64,000 nt of DNA, taken from assembly GCF_018446385.1 (NCBI RefSeq), contig NC_055996.1, forward strand, positions 125,957,750 to 126,021,749, written 5' to 3'. Below are positions 23,301 through 34,055 of the stretch, one piece after another. The notes beneath the pieces were generated by a model. That model was not told where the DNA came from and did not search any database. It was given only the letters and a program-made list of their open reading frames with translations. Position 1 is the stretch's first letter, and every line of letters begins with the position of its first letter. The position numbers and the translations under genes were made by a program. This DNA comes from Zingiber officinale. Taxonomy: Eukaryota > Streptophyta > Magnoliopsida > Zingiberales > Zingiberaceae.

Positions 23301-24091
23301 CCTTTTCCTTTCGTTATTTCCCTCTTCCATATTAAACAGAGATTTAAGTTCACCAATTAAATTAAACAGTTAATCTTATTTCAAGAGAACTACGCTCAGC
23401 TTGAGCATGAAAATTACACCAACTTCCTGATTAAAAATCGTATTTTTGATCTTACAATTACCAATTTAGAATGGGCATGTAATACTCATGAATTGGACTC
23501 CAGACCCGGTAAACAAAAAGGAAGATAATAACGTCACAGGAACCAGAAGAATTGTGTAATCCAAAAGGGAGGGAGGGAGGGAGAGAGAGAGAGTAGCATA
23601 AGAAGGAACTTGAAACTACAGAGCAGCATACCCTGATGAGCCGATACTTGGGTTCGTACTTCTTTGCATTCTCCAACGTATCATAGATCAAACCAAAACC
23701 AGTCGACTTCCCTCCTCCAAAGTGCGTCCTGAACTTGAAAACGAAAATCGTGTTCGGATCCTTTACTTCATAAAGGTTCGCCAGCTTCTCCTTCAATTCG
23801 GCCTTTACCACAGACAAACAAATAAACAACCACAAGCCATAATCAAGGAAACCCCAACCCGAATCAAGAAAACTAACCTTGGAGACATTGGCTCTTCCTG
23901 GGTGAAGCACGTCGATGACCTAGAATCCGAAGTCGCGTCAGACCATAAAAGAACTGTCTTTCACGTATTAAAATTCCCAGAACAGGAACGGAAAGAGTTA
24001 GAGTAGGAAAACTGACGAATTGCTTCCTCGACAGAAGGCGATTGGTCATGAACTTCCTTGTTCGGATAGTGACCGCCTTCGAGTCCGCCAT
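20354..24091 (-). CDS. RPS24: 40S ribosomal protein eS24 (RPS24)
   Basis: eS24 is a structural protein of the cytoplasmic 40S ribosomal subunit, also needed for 18S rRNA maturation. Five minus-strand exons give 138 residues, the usual plant length: 24091-24017 (25 codons, ends RKQF), 23919-23878 ([14 protein letters not shown]), 23802-23632 ([13 protein letters not shown] through KYRLIR), 20610-20524 ([10 protein letters not shown] through GVKK) and 20395-20354 ([13 protein letters not shown] then stop). All introns are phase 0 with GT-AG ends. The start [14 protein letters not shown] is the family N-terminus. Key conserved blocks are [20 protein letters not shown] and RLIRNGL, the latter split by intron 3. 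Intron 3 is about 3 kb, unusually long beside the 75-130-bp others, because of repeat insertions. The frame is intact with no odd codons, so I take it as functional. Confidence 0.97.
21190..21447. repeat. GC-rich insertion with internal duplicated hairpins in RPS24 intron 3
   Basis: About 255 bases of GC-rich sequence interrupt an otherwise AT-rich intron. The unit GGGGCTGTCCAAGCCCAAGTC plus GGAGGCAGACTTG near 21310 recurs diverged near 21395 (GGGGCTGCCCAAGCCC, then GGAGGAAGACTTG). In both, CAAGTCT and AGACTTG can pair, as can GGGCATG / CATGCCAAG-type words earlier. It looks like an inserted element of unknown class. The open frames in it are composition effects. Confidence 0.6.
21621..21842 (+). 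repeat. tRNA-derived SINE with 18-bp target duplication
   Basis: The 222-bp segment is flanked by perfect direct repeats CAACTATCTAAATCACTT at 21603-21620 and 21843-21860. Near its start TGGCGTAGTTG matches the RNA polymerase III box A, and about 40 bases on GGTTTTTGAATC is a degenerate box B. Both the long perfect duplication and the promoter fit a SINE moved by LINE machinery. It lies antisense to RPS24. There is no long poly-A tail. Confidence 0.8.
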
Positions 24092-24185
24092 TTTGCTTTC
24101 TTAGACTGCTAAGGAAGAGCCGAGCTCTGAGAGAGGAAACGGCGGGCGACAACTCGAGTGAATTAAACTGCGAGCAAATATGTTT

Positions 24186-24270
24186 TCGGCTATTTATAGG
24201 AAACCCTAACCCTATCTGGGTGGTCTAGAGCTGGGCCAGCTGGCCACCATATCGAAATGCGGCCCAATAT
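24186..24270 (-). promoter_or_regulatory. RPS24 core promoter: TATA, telo-box and two TGGGCC sites
   Basis: Upstream of the RPS24 ATG lie a TATA box CTATAAATA (minus, 24191-24199), a telo-box AAACCCTAA (plus-strand reading, 24201-24209), and TGGGCC at 24232-24237 and again (minus) at 24261-24266. Telo-box plus site II (TGGGCY) elements mark plant ribosomal-protein and other growth-linked genes and are bound by TCP and telo-box factors. The spacing implies a leader of roughly 70 bases. Confidence 0.7.
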
Positions 24271-25784
24271 CTACACCACGAAATGGATCACATTTAACAA
24301 AAAATCAGTTCACTAGACGAATTTAAATGTTTTCTTTTTAATAAAAAAAAAAAGCAAAATAAAATGAATACCTTAGGTTAATCAAATGAAATAGGGGCCA
24401 TTCTGTAGGTCTTTTATGCTTTTGTATTTTTCATCCTTTCTTATTTAGCTCTTGATTAGTTAAGGAGCTCCTTGAAGCATACATAATATTTTTATCGGCT
24501 ATATAATCCTCTTTTTGCTTCTTTATTCATCTCTATGTGCCATGCATGCCTAAGCATGTAATTTGTATGTACTTTTGATATTTTTGATGTTTGATAAATA
24601 TAAAAAGTACAATAGATGTTTGATAGAAATCCATGTAAGTCACGATTAATCAATAAATAATAAACCCATGATCATGAAAATTTGAAGCTGAGGTCCCTTA
24701 GCACATGAGAAGTCAGGTCGAGGATGATGGAATACATAGAAGGAGGAAGTCTCAGACTCTCAGAGGTAATATTTTGATATGTGAGATGTAAAACAGTGGC
24801 CTATATTTTAGACGTGGATAGTTCTCTTATTTAGGTGAAAGAGTTACCAAGAAACAGATGTTTTAGGTTTAAAGTCAATGAGCCCATCAAATGGATTTAT
24901 CTAATTGATCAAAACCTGTGACAAAATGATTTTTATTTCAAGTTGAGACGAATGAATGATAATTTAGTTTATTGATTATTTAAATTCAAATTATTATAAT
25001 GATTTGAAGAACTTGATATTTATCATCTAGAATTTGTTAGGACCGAGGCGAGTTAAAGCGGGATCGTGAATAATTTCAATCGCATGATAGATTTTGTACA
25101 GTGGGAACTTCAAACCAAACTGACGTCACATTTACAATATCAAGATTTAATTAGTTTGTCATCTCCTAACTCTAATAATCTATTATTATTAAATCTTTTC
25201 TTTCTCAGATAAGCGTATTAGTCTCTTACAACACCCGTTGGTTGTTACAAAATAATATAACACAAAACAAAATACAAATATAAATGAAAGTGAAAATAAT
25301 TTTACAAGTAAAATTTTACTTTGTTTACTCTTTTATTGTTTTAATTACATTTTGATAATAGAAAATATAATAATACTTTATTTCCAGACCCTCAAGAACC
25401 GGCTAGAAAAATCTCCTTGAAATCCTTATTTTATAACCTTCTTGTTACGATTGATTTTGAAGGATCGTTGAAACAATAAATGGGTGAATATCACTCGTAA
25501 AATTGAGCTGTTTAATTTTGTTTTTTGAAAGTTGAAAGCAACGAAAATAAGAAAAAGAAACATGAAAATACACAACTATTTTTTGCTTGATTCACAATTC
25601 TCTGGACTGATGCTCTAAGACTCACAATCCTATTGTGAATTGCTTACAAGTGGACAATCATTACCTTTCTTCTTTCCGAAAAACTATTTAGAGGTTTACT
25701 TTACTTAATTTGTTTTACTATTGGTTGTTCATGCCTCTAATCAACTAAAAATAATCCTTCTAGTTGACTGTACTTAAATACACC
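24271..25784. other. Intergenic region, no gene recognised
   Basis: AT-rich sequence between the RPS24 promoter and the CACTA element. No open frame with family motifs, tRNA or clear repeat boundary was found. Confidence 0.4.
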
Positions 25785-28140
25785 CACTGTAAAAAATTAA
25801 TGGATTAGGATGAAATTTAGGGACAAATAATTTTCGGCCCATATCGACAATAAATTTAACAACGAAAGAAAAATTTGTCCTAAAATAACAACGAACTTTG
25901 CAACCAAATAATTTCATTCCAGAATTAGCAACAAATAAACTTTCGTTGCAGTTTAGCAACGAAAGTTATTTTTCGTTCCAAATTCTGCGACAAATAAAAT
26001 ATTCCTTCTCACTCTTGCAACGAAAATGAGATTCGTTGTAAATTCTATAACACACTAATAATTCATTACATATTTTGCGATAAATTTAAAATTAGTCGTA
26101 GAAACTTTTAATATTTTAATAAAGTCAAATATGGGACAAATTCAAGATTCGTCCCCAAATTTAGGACGAATCCATAGATTCACCCCCTAAATTTACGACG
26201 AATTCAGGATTCATCCCAGAATTGGAAAAATAAAAAATGAATCGAAAGTCCTAAACATCGACCTAGAGATGTCGGAATTTTATAAAATAAGTTTCTATTT
26301 GTTCGTACTTTTCCCTTGATCAGACAGGACCATCTCATGCACCTTCTCCAGCGCCTTCACATTCACCGCGCCGACACCATCGCCAGCCCCACAACTCTTC
26401 TTGACTCAACAAGAAACTCATTTGAAGAGTTAAGAAATGATAGAGCTTTTATAATCCCCATCGGAGATTCGTAAATACTATAAATTATTTTATTTATTGA
26501 TATATCTTAATTATTTAACATTGCTTGTTTATAATTTAATTCAGGTTTGAGAATCCTGTTCAAGTTATTCACGAAACCAAATAAAATCGTGAATAACCAT
26601 TGGGAAGGAGAATCAATAACATATTCAATCACTCCAGTGGTCATAAAAGAATTATGGTGGAGCGAGTTAAAGTATATTTACTTGAGTTTGTATTCAAATT
26701 TAAATTGAATATATAATCATTTATTTTTTTCCATTTCAACGACTAAATAATTAGGACCCCACTAATGAAATGGAGATCAAAAGAATATTTTTTTAAAAAA
26801 ATGTGGCAATCATATCAGGCATGTACTAAATCATGCCAAGAGTCGGGGGAAAAGTCAAACTTCATCACCGATGTAAATTGGGAGAGAATCACCAACTTTT
26901 GGGGCAAAGGAGTAACCTGAATAAAATGAATCAATCTTACAATTTTGGTGACTCTACTGTGATATATTTGGGAGACTCCATTAACATAGATGAGCATAGA
27001 TGGACACTACAACAAATTTGACTTTCCGCAGCATGCAATAATGCTATCCACAGCGCGCATCGCACGCTACACAACTGCAAGCTATTGAAAGTCATAAGAC
27101 ATCAATAGCGTGCGTTGCGCATTGCGGTTAAGAGCATAATTCATAGCACGCAACACACGCTACGATTAAGAGTATTCGAAGCACGCGATGCATGCTATGG
27201 TAAGAGTATTCGCAATGCGCGGTGCACACTGTGGTTAAGAGTATTCGCAGCGCGCGGTGCACGCTGTGGTTAAGAGCATTCGCAGTGTATGATGCACTCT
27301 GTGGTTAAGAACATTCGCAACGCGTACTGCAATTAACAAGATTTGCGTTAACAACATTCACATGCACGATGCGCACGACAATTAAAATACCATATAATTA
27401 TCATTAATATTTATTTAAAATACATAATCCAAATTTTAAATTTAGATAACACCATAATTCATCATTTTGCTAAATTAGATCAATATACTTGAACTTTGAT
27501 ATGCAACAATAAAAATACAAACTTGAACTTAGAATTACTCATAAAAAGGTAATAAGAATACAACCCTTTGATATGCAACAATAATGATGAAAACAAGGTA
27601 TTACTCATTAACTGATAGTGATTGTACAGAACATATTATAAGTATTTCATTACACTAACACATATATGCAAGTTAAAAACCTATTGAATATGTTTGGCCA
27701 GCCACAATAGAAAGTGCATATTGACACAATTTCACTGACTTCCAGTTCTAGTAAGTCCAGCACATCAGTTTGGTGCATAGGTGACCCATGGTTGATGTAT
27801 CCGTCAAAACCATTAACCTTGCCTGTAATGAAAACTTGGCAAGAGTTTACCTTGAGCTTCTTATCAAGAGTTTACCTTAAGCTTCTTACCTGGAAATTTG
27901 TTGAAAAGAATTTACATTGAGCTTCTTATCAAAAAAACCACTCTAGGACTGAAACCTCCAATGGAACTCTCCTTCGCAGTGATCATAATCTCATGCATTT
28001 GCTAGCCTTCTAGAAATTGTCTATGATACTTGTGCAGAAACACCAAAATCTATAAACTAATTTAGAAACATGATACTTGCACTTGTAGCATATCCAGATT
28101 TACATGTGAAGGAATAGAACAAAATCAAAAAACATACCTT

Positions 28141-29210
28141 TGTAGGGGCTCGGTGGCCGGTTAAAAGGAGGGTTGAATAGCTAGGTCACCCCCCAATTCG
28201 ATTGCTTCTCTACAAAACGTTAGTGCACAAGTAGAAATACAAAAACTAAAGCAATGAAGGCAAACAAGAATGCAAACACTAACACGATTCCTCTACGTGG
28301 TTCGGAGATTGCTTGCTCCTAATCCACGGCGTGTCCTTGAGGTGGACGAACCCTTAATCCTTCAGTGGATCAATCCTCGATAATCTCCGACTAGAGCTTT
28401 CTCCTTCTCGGTGGAGCAAACCTCTCACAAAAGACCTCTTCCTCTTTACAAGATGAAGTTTAGGCTTGGGAGGAAGAGAGTGTGCTTTGGAAGCTTTGAG
28501 CAATGACTAAGGAGTTCTTCAACAAGTATCAGTAACCTTCTTCATGCCTCAAACCTTCCTATAAATAAGAGAAGAGAGTTGATCATCATATCAACTCATC
28601 TCGGCAACAGTCGACTGGCACTTCCATCAGTTGACTGGTGCTACCGTTGGAGGTAGCCAACGGCTACTTTGCAGTGTCAACGGTTTACCAACGACTACTT
28701 ACCAGTCGACTGGTAAAATATCAGTCGACTGGTCATTGTTGGCTAAGTGAACAGAATACTTTTGTTCGCTCCCAGTCGACTGCATAGTCGATTGGACCAG
28801 TCGACTGTCACTTCTAGCAGTCGACTGGTTCGGTTACACACTCAACACTCATCCTCTCCGGAGTCGCCCTTGAAGCCCTCTTCCTCGGCCTTCTTCCCTC
28901 AGATGCACCCGAGCCTGCGACTCCTCTTCGTGCCATCCTTAGCGTTGCCTTGAAGTCTACTTCCTTCGACTTCACTCCATTGCTCCTTGTCCGCGGTCCC
29001 TCGGATGCACCATCCTTCACCGATCTCATGGATCCGAACCATACAATGAGCTTCCCAACCTTAGCCGCATCAAACTCCTCATGTGTGTTTCACCAAGTCC
29101 TGCATGACTCAAACACATATCAAACTAATATGAAACTTAACTTAAACTTTTTGATACACACATCAAAACAATGATCGACCCTGATCAATCCTAGGTCGAT
29201 TGCACCAACA
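28141..29210 (-). mobile_element. Solo LTR, family F, TSD ACCTT
   Basis: A 1070-bp LTR reads TGTTGGTGCAATCG inward from 29210 and ends CCCCTACA at 28141. Perfect 5-bp duplications ACCTT flank it at 28136-28140 and 29211-29215. Its U3-R part holds a cluster of CAGTCGACTGG palindromes (28605-28835). The remaining features (cysteine-free short frames, GATTGCTTGCTCCTAATCC-type block, C-run) match the other Copia LTRs in the window. No genes are inside. Confidence 0.93.
28605..28835. repeat. CAGTCGACTGG palindrome cluster
   Basis: At least seven copies of CAGTCGACTG or close variants occur in about 230 bases of LTR family F. The word is a perfect palindrome centred on TCGA. Its position matches the palindrome clusters of the other LTR families. 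Confidence 0.85.
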
Positions 29211-29336
29211 ACCTTAACATCTCCTTTTTTTAGTTAGAAGAATGTTTGCAGCTGCAGAACATCAAAATCTTAAATACTAGCTGAAACTTGAGGCATTGTT
29301 ACATGAACATCAGCGGAGGAACAATGAAAGCATTAC

Positions 29337-30235
29337 CTTTTATATCTCAGTGAATCTTTCCTTCGCCATGTAGATACTCGATTGCATGCATCAAGTCTCA
29401 CAAAATGTAAATGATAGAGATTTCATTCAAAGGGTGACCGGGTTGAAGCTAAGAGAACATTTTACACAATCTTGAATATACTACTTAAAATTTTAGATTT
29501 CTATAGTTACTTAAGAAAATATATACACAAACAATGTAAGTTTCTGTCTTGTACTAAAGAAAATCTAAAAACTTAGAATTATAATTGTTATGAATTATAA
29601 ATATGGAATAAATGCATTCTTTTGAAAGAGCAAAAACATAGTAAATGGTTGCAACCCCATAATTATGAGTGTCATGAGCTACAATTAAAGAAGAAATTGT
29701 ATGATCGAACTCACCAGATTGGCAACCAAACCACTGGTCATTATTTCAAATGATCCATAGTTTTGTTTGGTTGAAATAAGAACTATCGTAGTGAGTAATG
29801 TATGGTGATTTGGACACAACTGATATTTCCTACAAGGCATGCTTTTTATTAGAAATAGTAGTAATTTAGAAGAACAATTAAAACTAACCTTTTGAATATC
29901 TACAATATCATCCTCCCTGCAATTAGAAAAAAAAGGACAAGTATAAGTTTTGGGTTTGTTTTGTATTCTTTGGTCAAGTAGAAAGAAAAGGGAGACGTAA
30001 AAGTGTGACAGTATTTCATAGTATTCCAAGTTAATGACTTTACTTGCAACCTCTTTGCTCATCTCCTTGTTAAACCTGGCAGGAGAAGCAATCTGTCAGA
30101 GATTCGTGTTGGGAAATTTCTAATTGGATTGAACAAAATGAAGCAATTACCCTTTGAAGACGTCGCCAAACAATGCCCTTCAGATAAGTTCTAGAGAGTT
30201 AAACTGGGCTTCAATGGTAATAGTCATCGCTACGT
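29337..30235 (-). pseudogene. Captured fragment of a MAP4K/SIK1-like protein kinase gene
   Basis: Five exon-like pieces of a Ste20/Hippo-type kinase can be read in order on the minus strand inside the inner CACTA: the glycine loop (ELI, stop, RALFGDVFKG; about 30235-30151), FNKEMSKEVASKVINLE with the ATP-binding Lys region (30075-30010), EDDIVDIQK (29916-29889), SPYITHYDSSYFNQTKLWI up to the hinge (29829-29715) and PGHPLNEIS, DLMHAIEYLHGEGKIH and DIK (29448-29337). The last piece has stops where family members have Arg, both CGA to TGA. The hinge piece has a frameshift. Introns keep GT-AG ends, so genomic DNA was captured rather than mRNA. The plant family match (SIK1-like) is from memory. 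Confidence 0.75.
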
Positions 30236-30640
30236 GATCCTGCATACTATCATCAAATGACCAAAAGTCGTAGTTAAAACTTGTGTTTTTGTTGCTAAAA
30301 ATCCAATCTTTAAGGCACCTATCACTTTTTTTCTTGGGATCAAAGCGAAACACAGAGTCATCCGAGCAGTGGAAGGAACCCTGAGTGAAAAAACATTAGA
30401 AGGTAGAATGAAATGATCATTGAAGGCAGACGTGGGAAGTAAGTGAGGATAGAGATGATTCCTTGGTGGCCGTCATAATGGCGATAGAACAACAGACTCA
30501 GGCAAAACCCCAACCAACGCATGACCATGATATTTTTTCAAAGAATAAAATTGATAAAAGAAAAGCAAAAGTGCGGAGACCTAGATGCTAGCGTTGTCGA
30601 GGGCGCGCTCAACAGAGGAAGGGCCGGAGGAGGAGAGGAT
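30236..30640 (-). other. Unidentified part of the captured host segment
   Basis: Upstream of the kinase glycine loop (minus strand) a frame of about 49 codons is open at 30390-30246, with the words FHCSDDSVFRFDPKKK and NYDFWSFDDSM. I do not recognise it. It may be the kinase N-terminal region or part of another captured gene. It ends at a possible donor or frame break near 30240. Confidence 0.3.
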
Positions 30641-31213
30641 CTCTCAGCGAAAATGAGAGGAGGTTGTATGAGGAGAAGGAGCCGAGGATAAGGAGGAGTG
30701 GTTGACAAGGGCAACGGGGAAGGGTTTTGGGGGGAGAAGTCGCGAAGGGTGATAGGGAAGGGTTTCGGGGGAGAAGTCGCGAAGAGAGGCGGAGAAGGTT
30801 TCGAGCAAAGTTACTTTGTGGATTAATTTAGGGGTTAAAAAAGTGATAAAATTGTAAATTTTAACGGTGTACTTTATGGGAACTGTTAATTTTAAATTTT
30901 GACATATTTTAAAAACGTGCAAATGTTAATATTTAATTTTAACATCGCACTCTACACGTCGTAGAAAAATTTATTGACAACGTACTTTTACTGCATATCA
31001 TCATTTGTGAAAATATAACATTATTCACAACGCACTTAATTAGGTGCGCCGTAAATACTATTATTAACGGTGTGCTCTAACCGTGTGTCGTTTATTGATG
31101 GCGTAATGTAGAAAGACACATTTGTTATAGTGGGAGATTGGTAATTTTTAATTCTCTCAATGGTTTTTTATCTATATAAAATTATTTAATTATTTGTAAT
31201 CGTGTTTTTTCAG

Positions 31214-31871
31214 ACTAGGAAGATGGGGAAGGAGCCTGCTTTCGTAGATACTTTCACCCGCACTTTTACAAAAAATGATAAGACTTGGAGTGAGGCTAGA
31301 GCAAAAATAGTCAAGGTTGGAATTTTTATTTATTTGATCTTAATATATAATTTAGAGTTTATTAGTTAAGTATTTTCTCTCTCTTAATATTATATGTGTT
31401 TCTAATCACTATCATATGCGCTTTAAAAAATAGGAAAAATATGCTGAGCTCGAGCTAGCCTAGACATGCTCACAAGCTGGTGCCGATATTCAGGCGTCTG
31501 ATTCCTTTGTTGGTAATAATTTTAATTTATGATTGGAGGCCAGTGGAGGACCAAAAGGGGGAAGGATATTGGGGACGAGTTCCTTGAGCAGAACCCAAAA
31601 AATAGCTGATACATCTTCTTCTACACCAGCACTAAGGGTCCAAATAGATACCTTGACTGAAGAGGTTAGCAATCTAAAGGGAATATTATTACAAAGAGAT
31701 TTAAAAAAAAGGACGCAAAGGGATCAAGAAATGAGAGAGTTGCGTCGATAATAAAACTTCATCATGCAACATCTTCAGTTGAGCTCCGCTCTAAGTCAGA
31801 TTCCTCCCGATGATGGTGATGATGGCAATGAAGACCATGACGATGGTGGTGATAATTCATCATGATTTTAA
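31214..31871 (+). pseudogene. Remnant of CACTA TnpA-like / Transposase_24 protein
   Basis: This protein class binds the subterminal repeats of CACTA elements. Three exon-like pieces are visible. 31214-31315 reads GKEPAFVDTFTRTFTKND and WSEARAKIVK, between a CAG acceptor and a GTTGG donor. 31434-31512 reads KYAELELA, then an in-frame stop. 31530-31871 reads GGPKGGRILGTSS, then a coiled-coil-like stretch (LTEEVSNLKGIL) and an Asp-rich tail. Matching upstream fragments at 26530-27000 include VWQSYQACTK. Stops in the second and third pieces make it non-functional. No TnpD-type transposase was seen. Confidence 0.6.
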
Positions 31872-32363
31872 TTACATATGAATATTATTTGTCTTATAAT
31901 TAGTGTTTTTAACCATTAATCCATGAATTGTGAACCTTTTAATTTTTTATTTTAATTAATATTGTTATTTTATTTTTAGCAGGGTTGGTGAGCCAAAAAT
32001 CTATGTTAGAGAAAAAAGTAGGTATTACATAACACACCCTTAGTTGAACATGTTGTACTTGTAATTTTATTTATTTATTTTTTTATCAATTACTTTTAAA
32101 GAGTTAATGGAAGAGTTAAATAAAGACATCATTCTTTTTACAAACTTGTTGAAAATTACAACTACTATATTATTAACTAGAATTCTAAATTATGATTAGA
32201 GTTTTACTAGCAACAAAGTAACCATGAGCACTAAATGCAAGTCTAGTATCACCCAATTGATCTTAATTATTTTGTGTTTTCATCATTTGGACATTTTCAT
32301 ATGATAAGAATTTTAAGAAGGCACCCCATTCTCTCCATGTTAGATTAAACCTAAGAGGATTTT

Positions 32364-32572
32364 TGTAGCCATAGTTTGACGTAGTGAAATAGGTTGTATC
32401 ATATTTAGGATAATTGTAGTTATAATTTCATGTAGTGAAATAGGTTGTATCATATTTAGAATACTTGTAGTTACAATTTGTTGTGATGAAATATATTGTA
32501 TCATATTCAAGATACTTGTAGTTATAATTGAATGTGGTGAAATAGGTTGTAACATATTTAGGACAATTATAG
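32364..32572. repeat. Minisatellite, about 51-bp unit, four copies
   Basis: A unit built on GTAGTTATAATTT, GTAGTGAAATAGGTTGTAT and CATATTTAG repeats about four times with roughly 85% similarity by eye. The minus strand gives a 17-residue repeated peptide because the unit length is a multiple of three. That is a consequence of the repeat, not evidence of a gene. It lies in the outer CACTA. Confidence 0.85.
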
Positions 32573-34055
32573 CTAGTGGAGAGGAAGGTGTTGAATTGCA
32601 GGACTTGCAAGCATAGTGGTGCTTAGCAAGCATAGAGGATACTCATAAGCATAGAGTAGAATTATTGTTTGAAAACACTCCTGGGTTCAAAGCTTGCTAA
32701 AAACATTACTTAAGAAAAAAAATGATTCCTTTAAATCTTAATGCAGTAGTTATTAATTAAAACAATTAACAGCACTTCATTTTTGTATATGAACCATAAG
32801 GGCAGAAAAAATAATAGATTGATCACAAATACATTCAAATTCATTATACTACATTATTTGTAAGTAGCAAGACATACATATTAATATTCAAACCGATCGT
32901 CAATCTCTAATATCACTCTAACTTTATAATTTAAGTAATTATTTTTCTTGTTAGAAATAATCTTATTTGTTTGTATATTTTTATGCAGGAAAAGAAGATT
33001 TGATGGGGAAGATAGTTTATGGAAAAAGATGAGTTCATGTATGTATTGTTTATTTTGAAAAAACTTGTATAACTTTAAGGAGGTATTGGATTTGTTTTAC
33101 TTTTTGGACTATTGGACTTGTATAAGTTCTTTTGACTCTTAAGAAAAAAGTTCTTATATAACTTATTGAGAACTTTGGATTTGTATTATTGTAAAATTAA
33201 TTTCAAATGTTAATAGATATGTATATATGTTAAATAGGATATGATAATTAGTTAGGATGTGTTAAATATTTATAATGTGATATTTAATTTTCTTGTACAC
33301 AGCTTTATATGTATTAAATTGGAAATTGCATAAAACAAATTGATTCTGTAGGAAAATTTGGGATTTAGGGACGATTTTGGCCACACAAAAATTTATCGCC
33401 AAATTATCCTAATTTACTATGTATCAATAATTTTGCGACAAATTCTTTTTCATACCAAAATTCGTCCTAATTCTAGGACAAATCCATATATTCATCTCAA
33501 ATTCTAGGACAAATATACAGTTTTGTTCCAGAATATGAGATGAATTCACTGATTCATCCCAAAATATGCAATGAATATCAAAATTGTTGTAAATTTGAGA
33601 CGAAAATTATTTTTTCGCAAATGATATTTTTTTATATTATTATTTTTATCGTCAAATTCGTTGCAAACTCTGCAACAAAAATATTATTCGTCGCAAAAGT
33701 TGTTTCGTTGCAAATTGGCATTGATAATTTTGCGACGTATATTATTTTTGTTGCAGAATTTATAACAAATTTTGGTGATAAAATTTTAATTCGTTGTCAA
33801 TTTCATCGCCGAACTCTTCCCCAATTTTACAGCAATTTACGATGAATATTATTTTTGTTACAAATTTCGGGATGAATTTGGCGATAAAAATATTATTTGT
33901 CGCTAATTTTGTCCCCAAATTTGTCGCCAAATTGGCAACGAGAATTTTGGAATGAAAATGTTTTCGTTGTAGATTTCGTCCCAAAAAATTTTACAATAAA
34001 AATATTTTATAAATTCGTCTCAGAATTCGTCCCAAATAATGATTTTTTTATAGTG

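Larger units (their letters stand above)
27005..31132 (+). mobile_element. CACTA transposon, inner, TSD GGA
   Basis: Termini CACTACAACAAATTTGACTTT (27005) and the reverse complement of CACTATAACAAATGTGTCTTT (ending 31132) are good inverted repeats. They are flanked by identical 3-bp duplications GGA at 27002-27004 and 31133-31135, inside an intron of the outer element. Subterminal repeats of about 40 bases (GCGCGNTGCACGCTGTGGTTAAGAGNATTCGCA-like, given here as a degenerate consensus) fill 27040-27380, with inverted relatives at 30940-31110. It encodes no transposase; it carries host-gene fragments instead and must have been moved in trans. Confidence 0.9.
25785..34055 (+). mobile_element. CACTA (En/Spm) transposon, outer, interrupted
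   Basis: The element begins CACTGTAAAAAATTAATGG and ends with the inverted counterpart of CACTATAAAAAAATCATT at 34055. Both ends carry about 600-700 bases of subterminal repeats based on GCAACGAAA, GGACGAATT and their complements (25830-26230 and 33350-34030), the binding-site arrays of CACTA transposases. The interior holds pieces of the plant CACTA second protein (31214-31871). A 4.1-kb CACTA sits inside. Removing it leaves about 4.1 kb, too short for an autonomous element. The 3-base flanks are ACC and AAC, not identical, so one base may have changed. Confidence 0.8.

Noticed and set aside
28747-29174. Plus- and minus-strand frames of about 70 codons in solo LTR F
   Set aside because: Inside an LTR with perfect target duplications; no recognisable protein.
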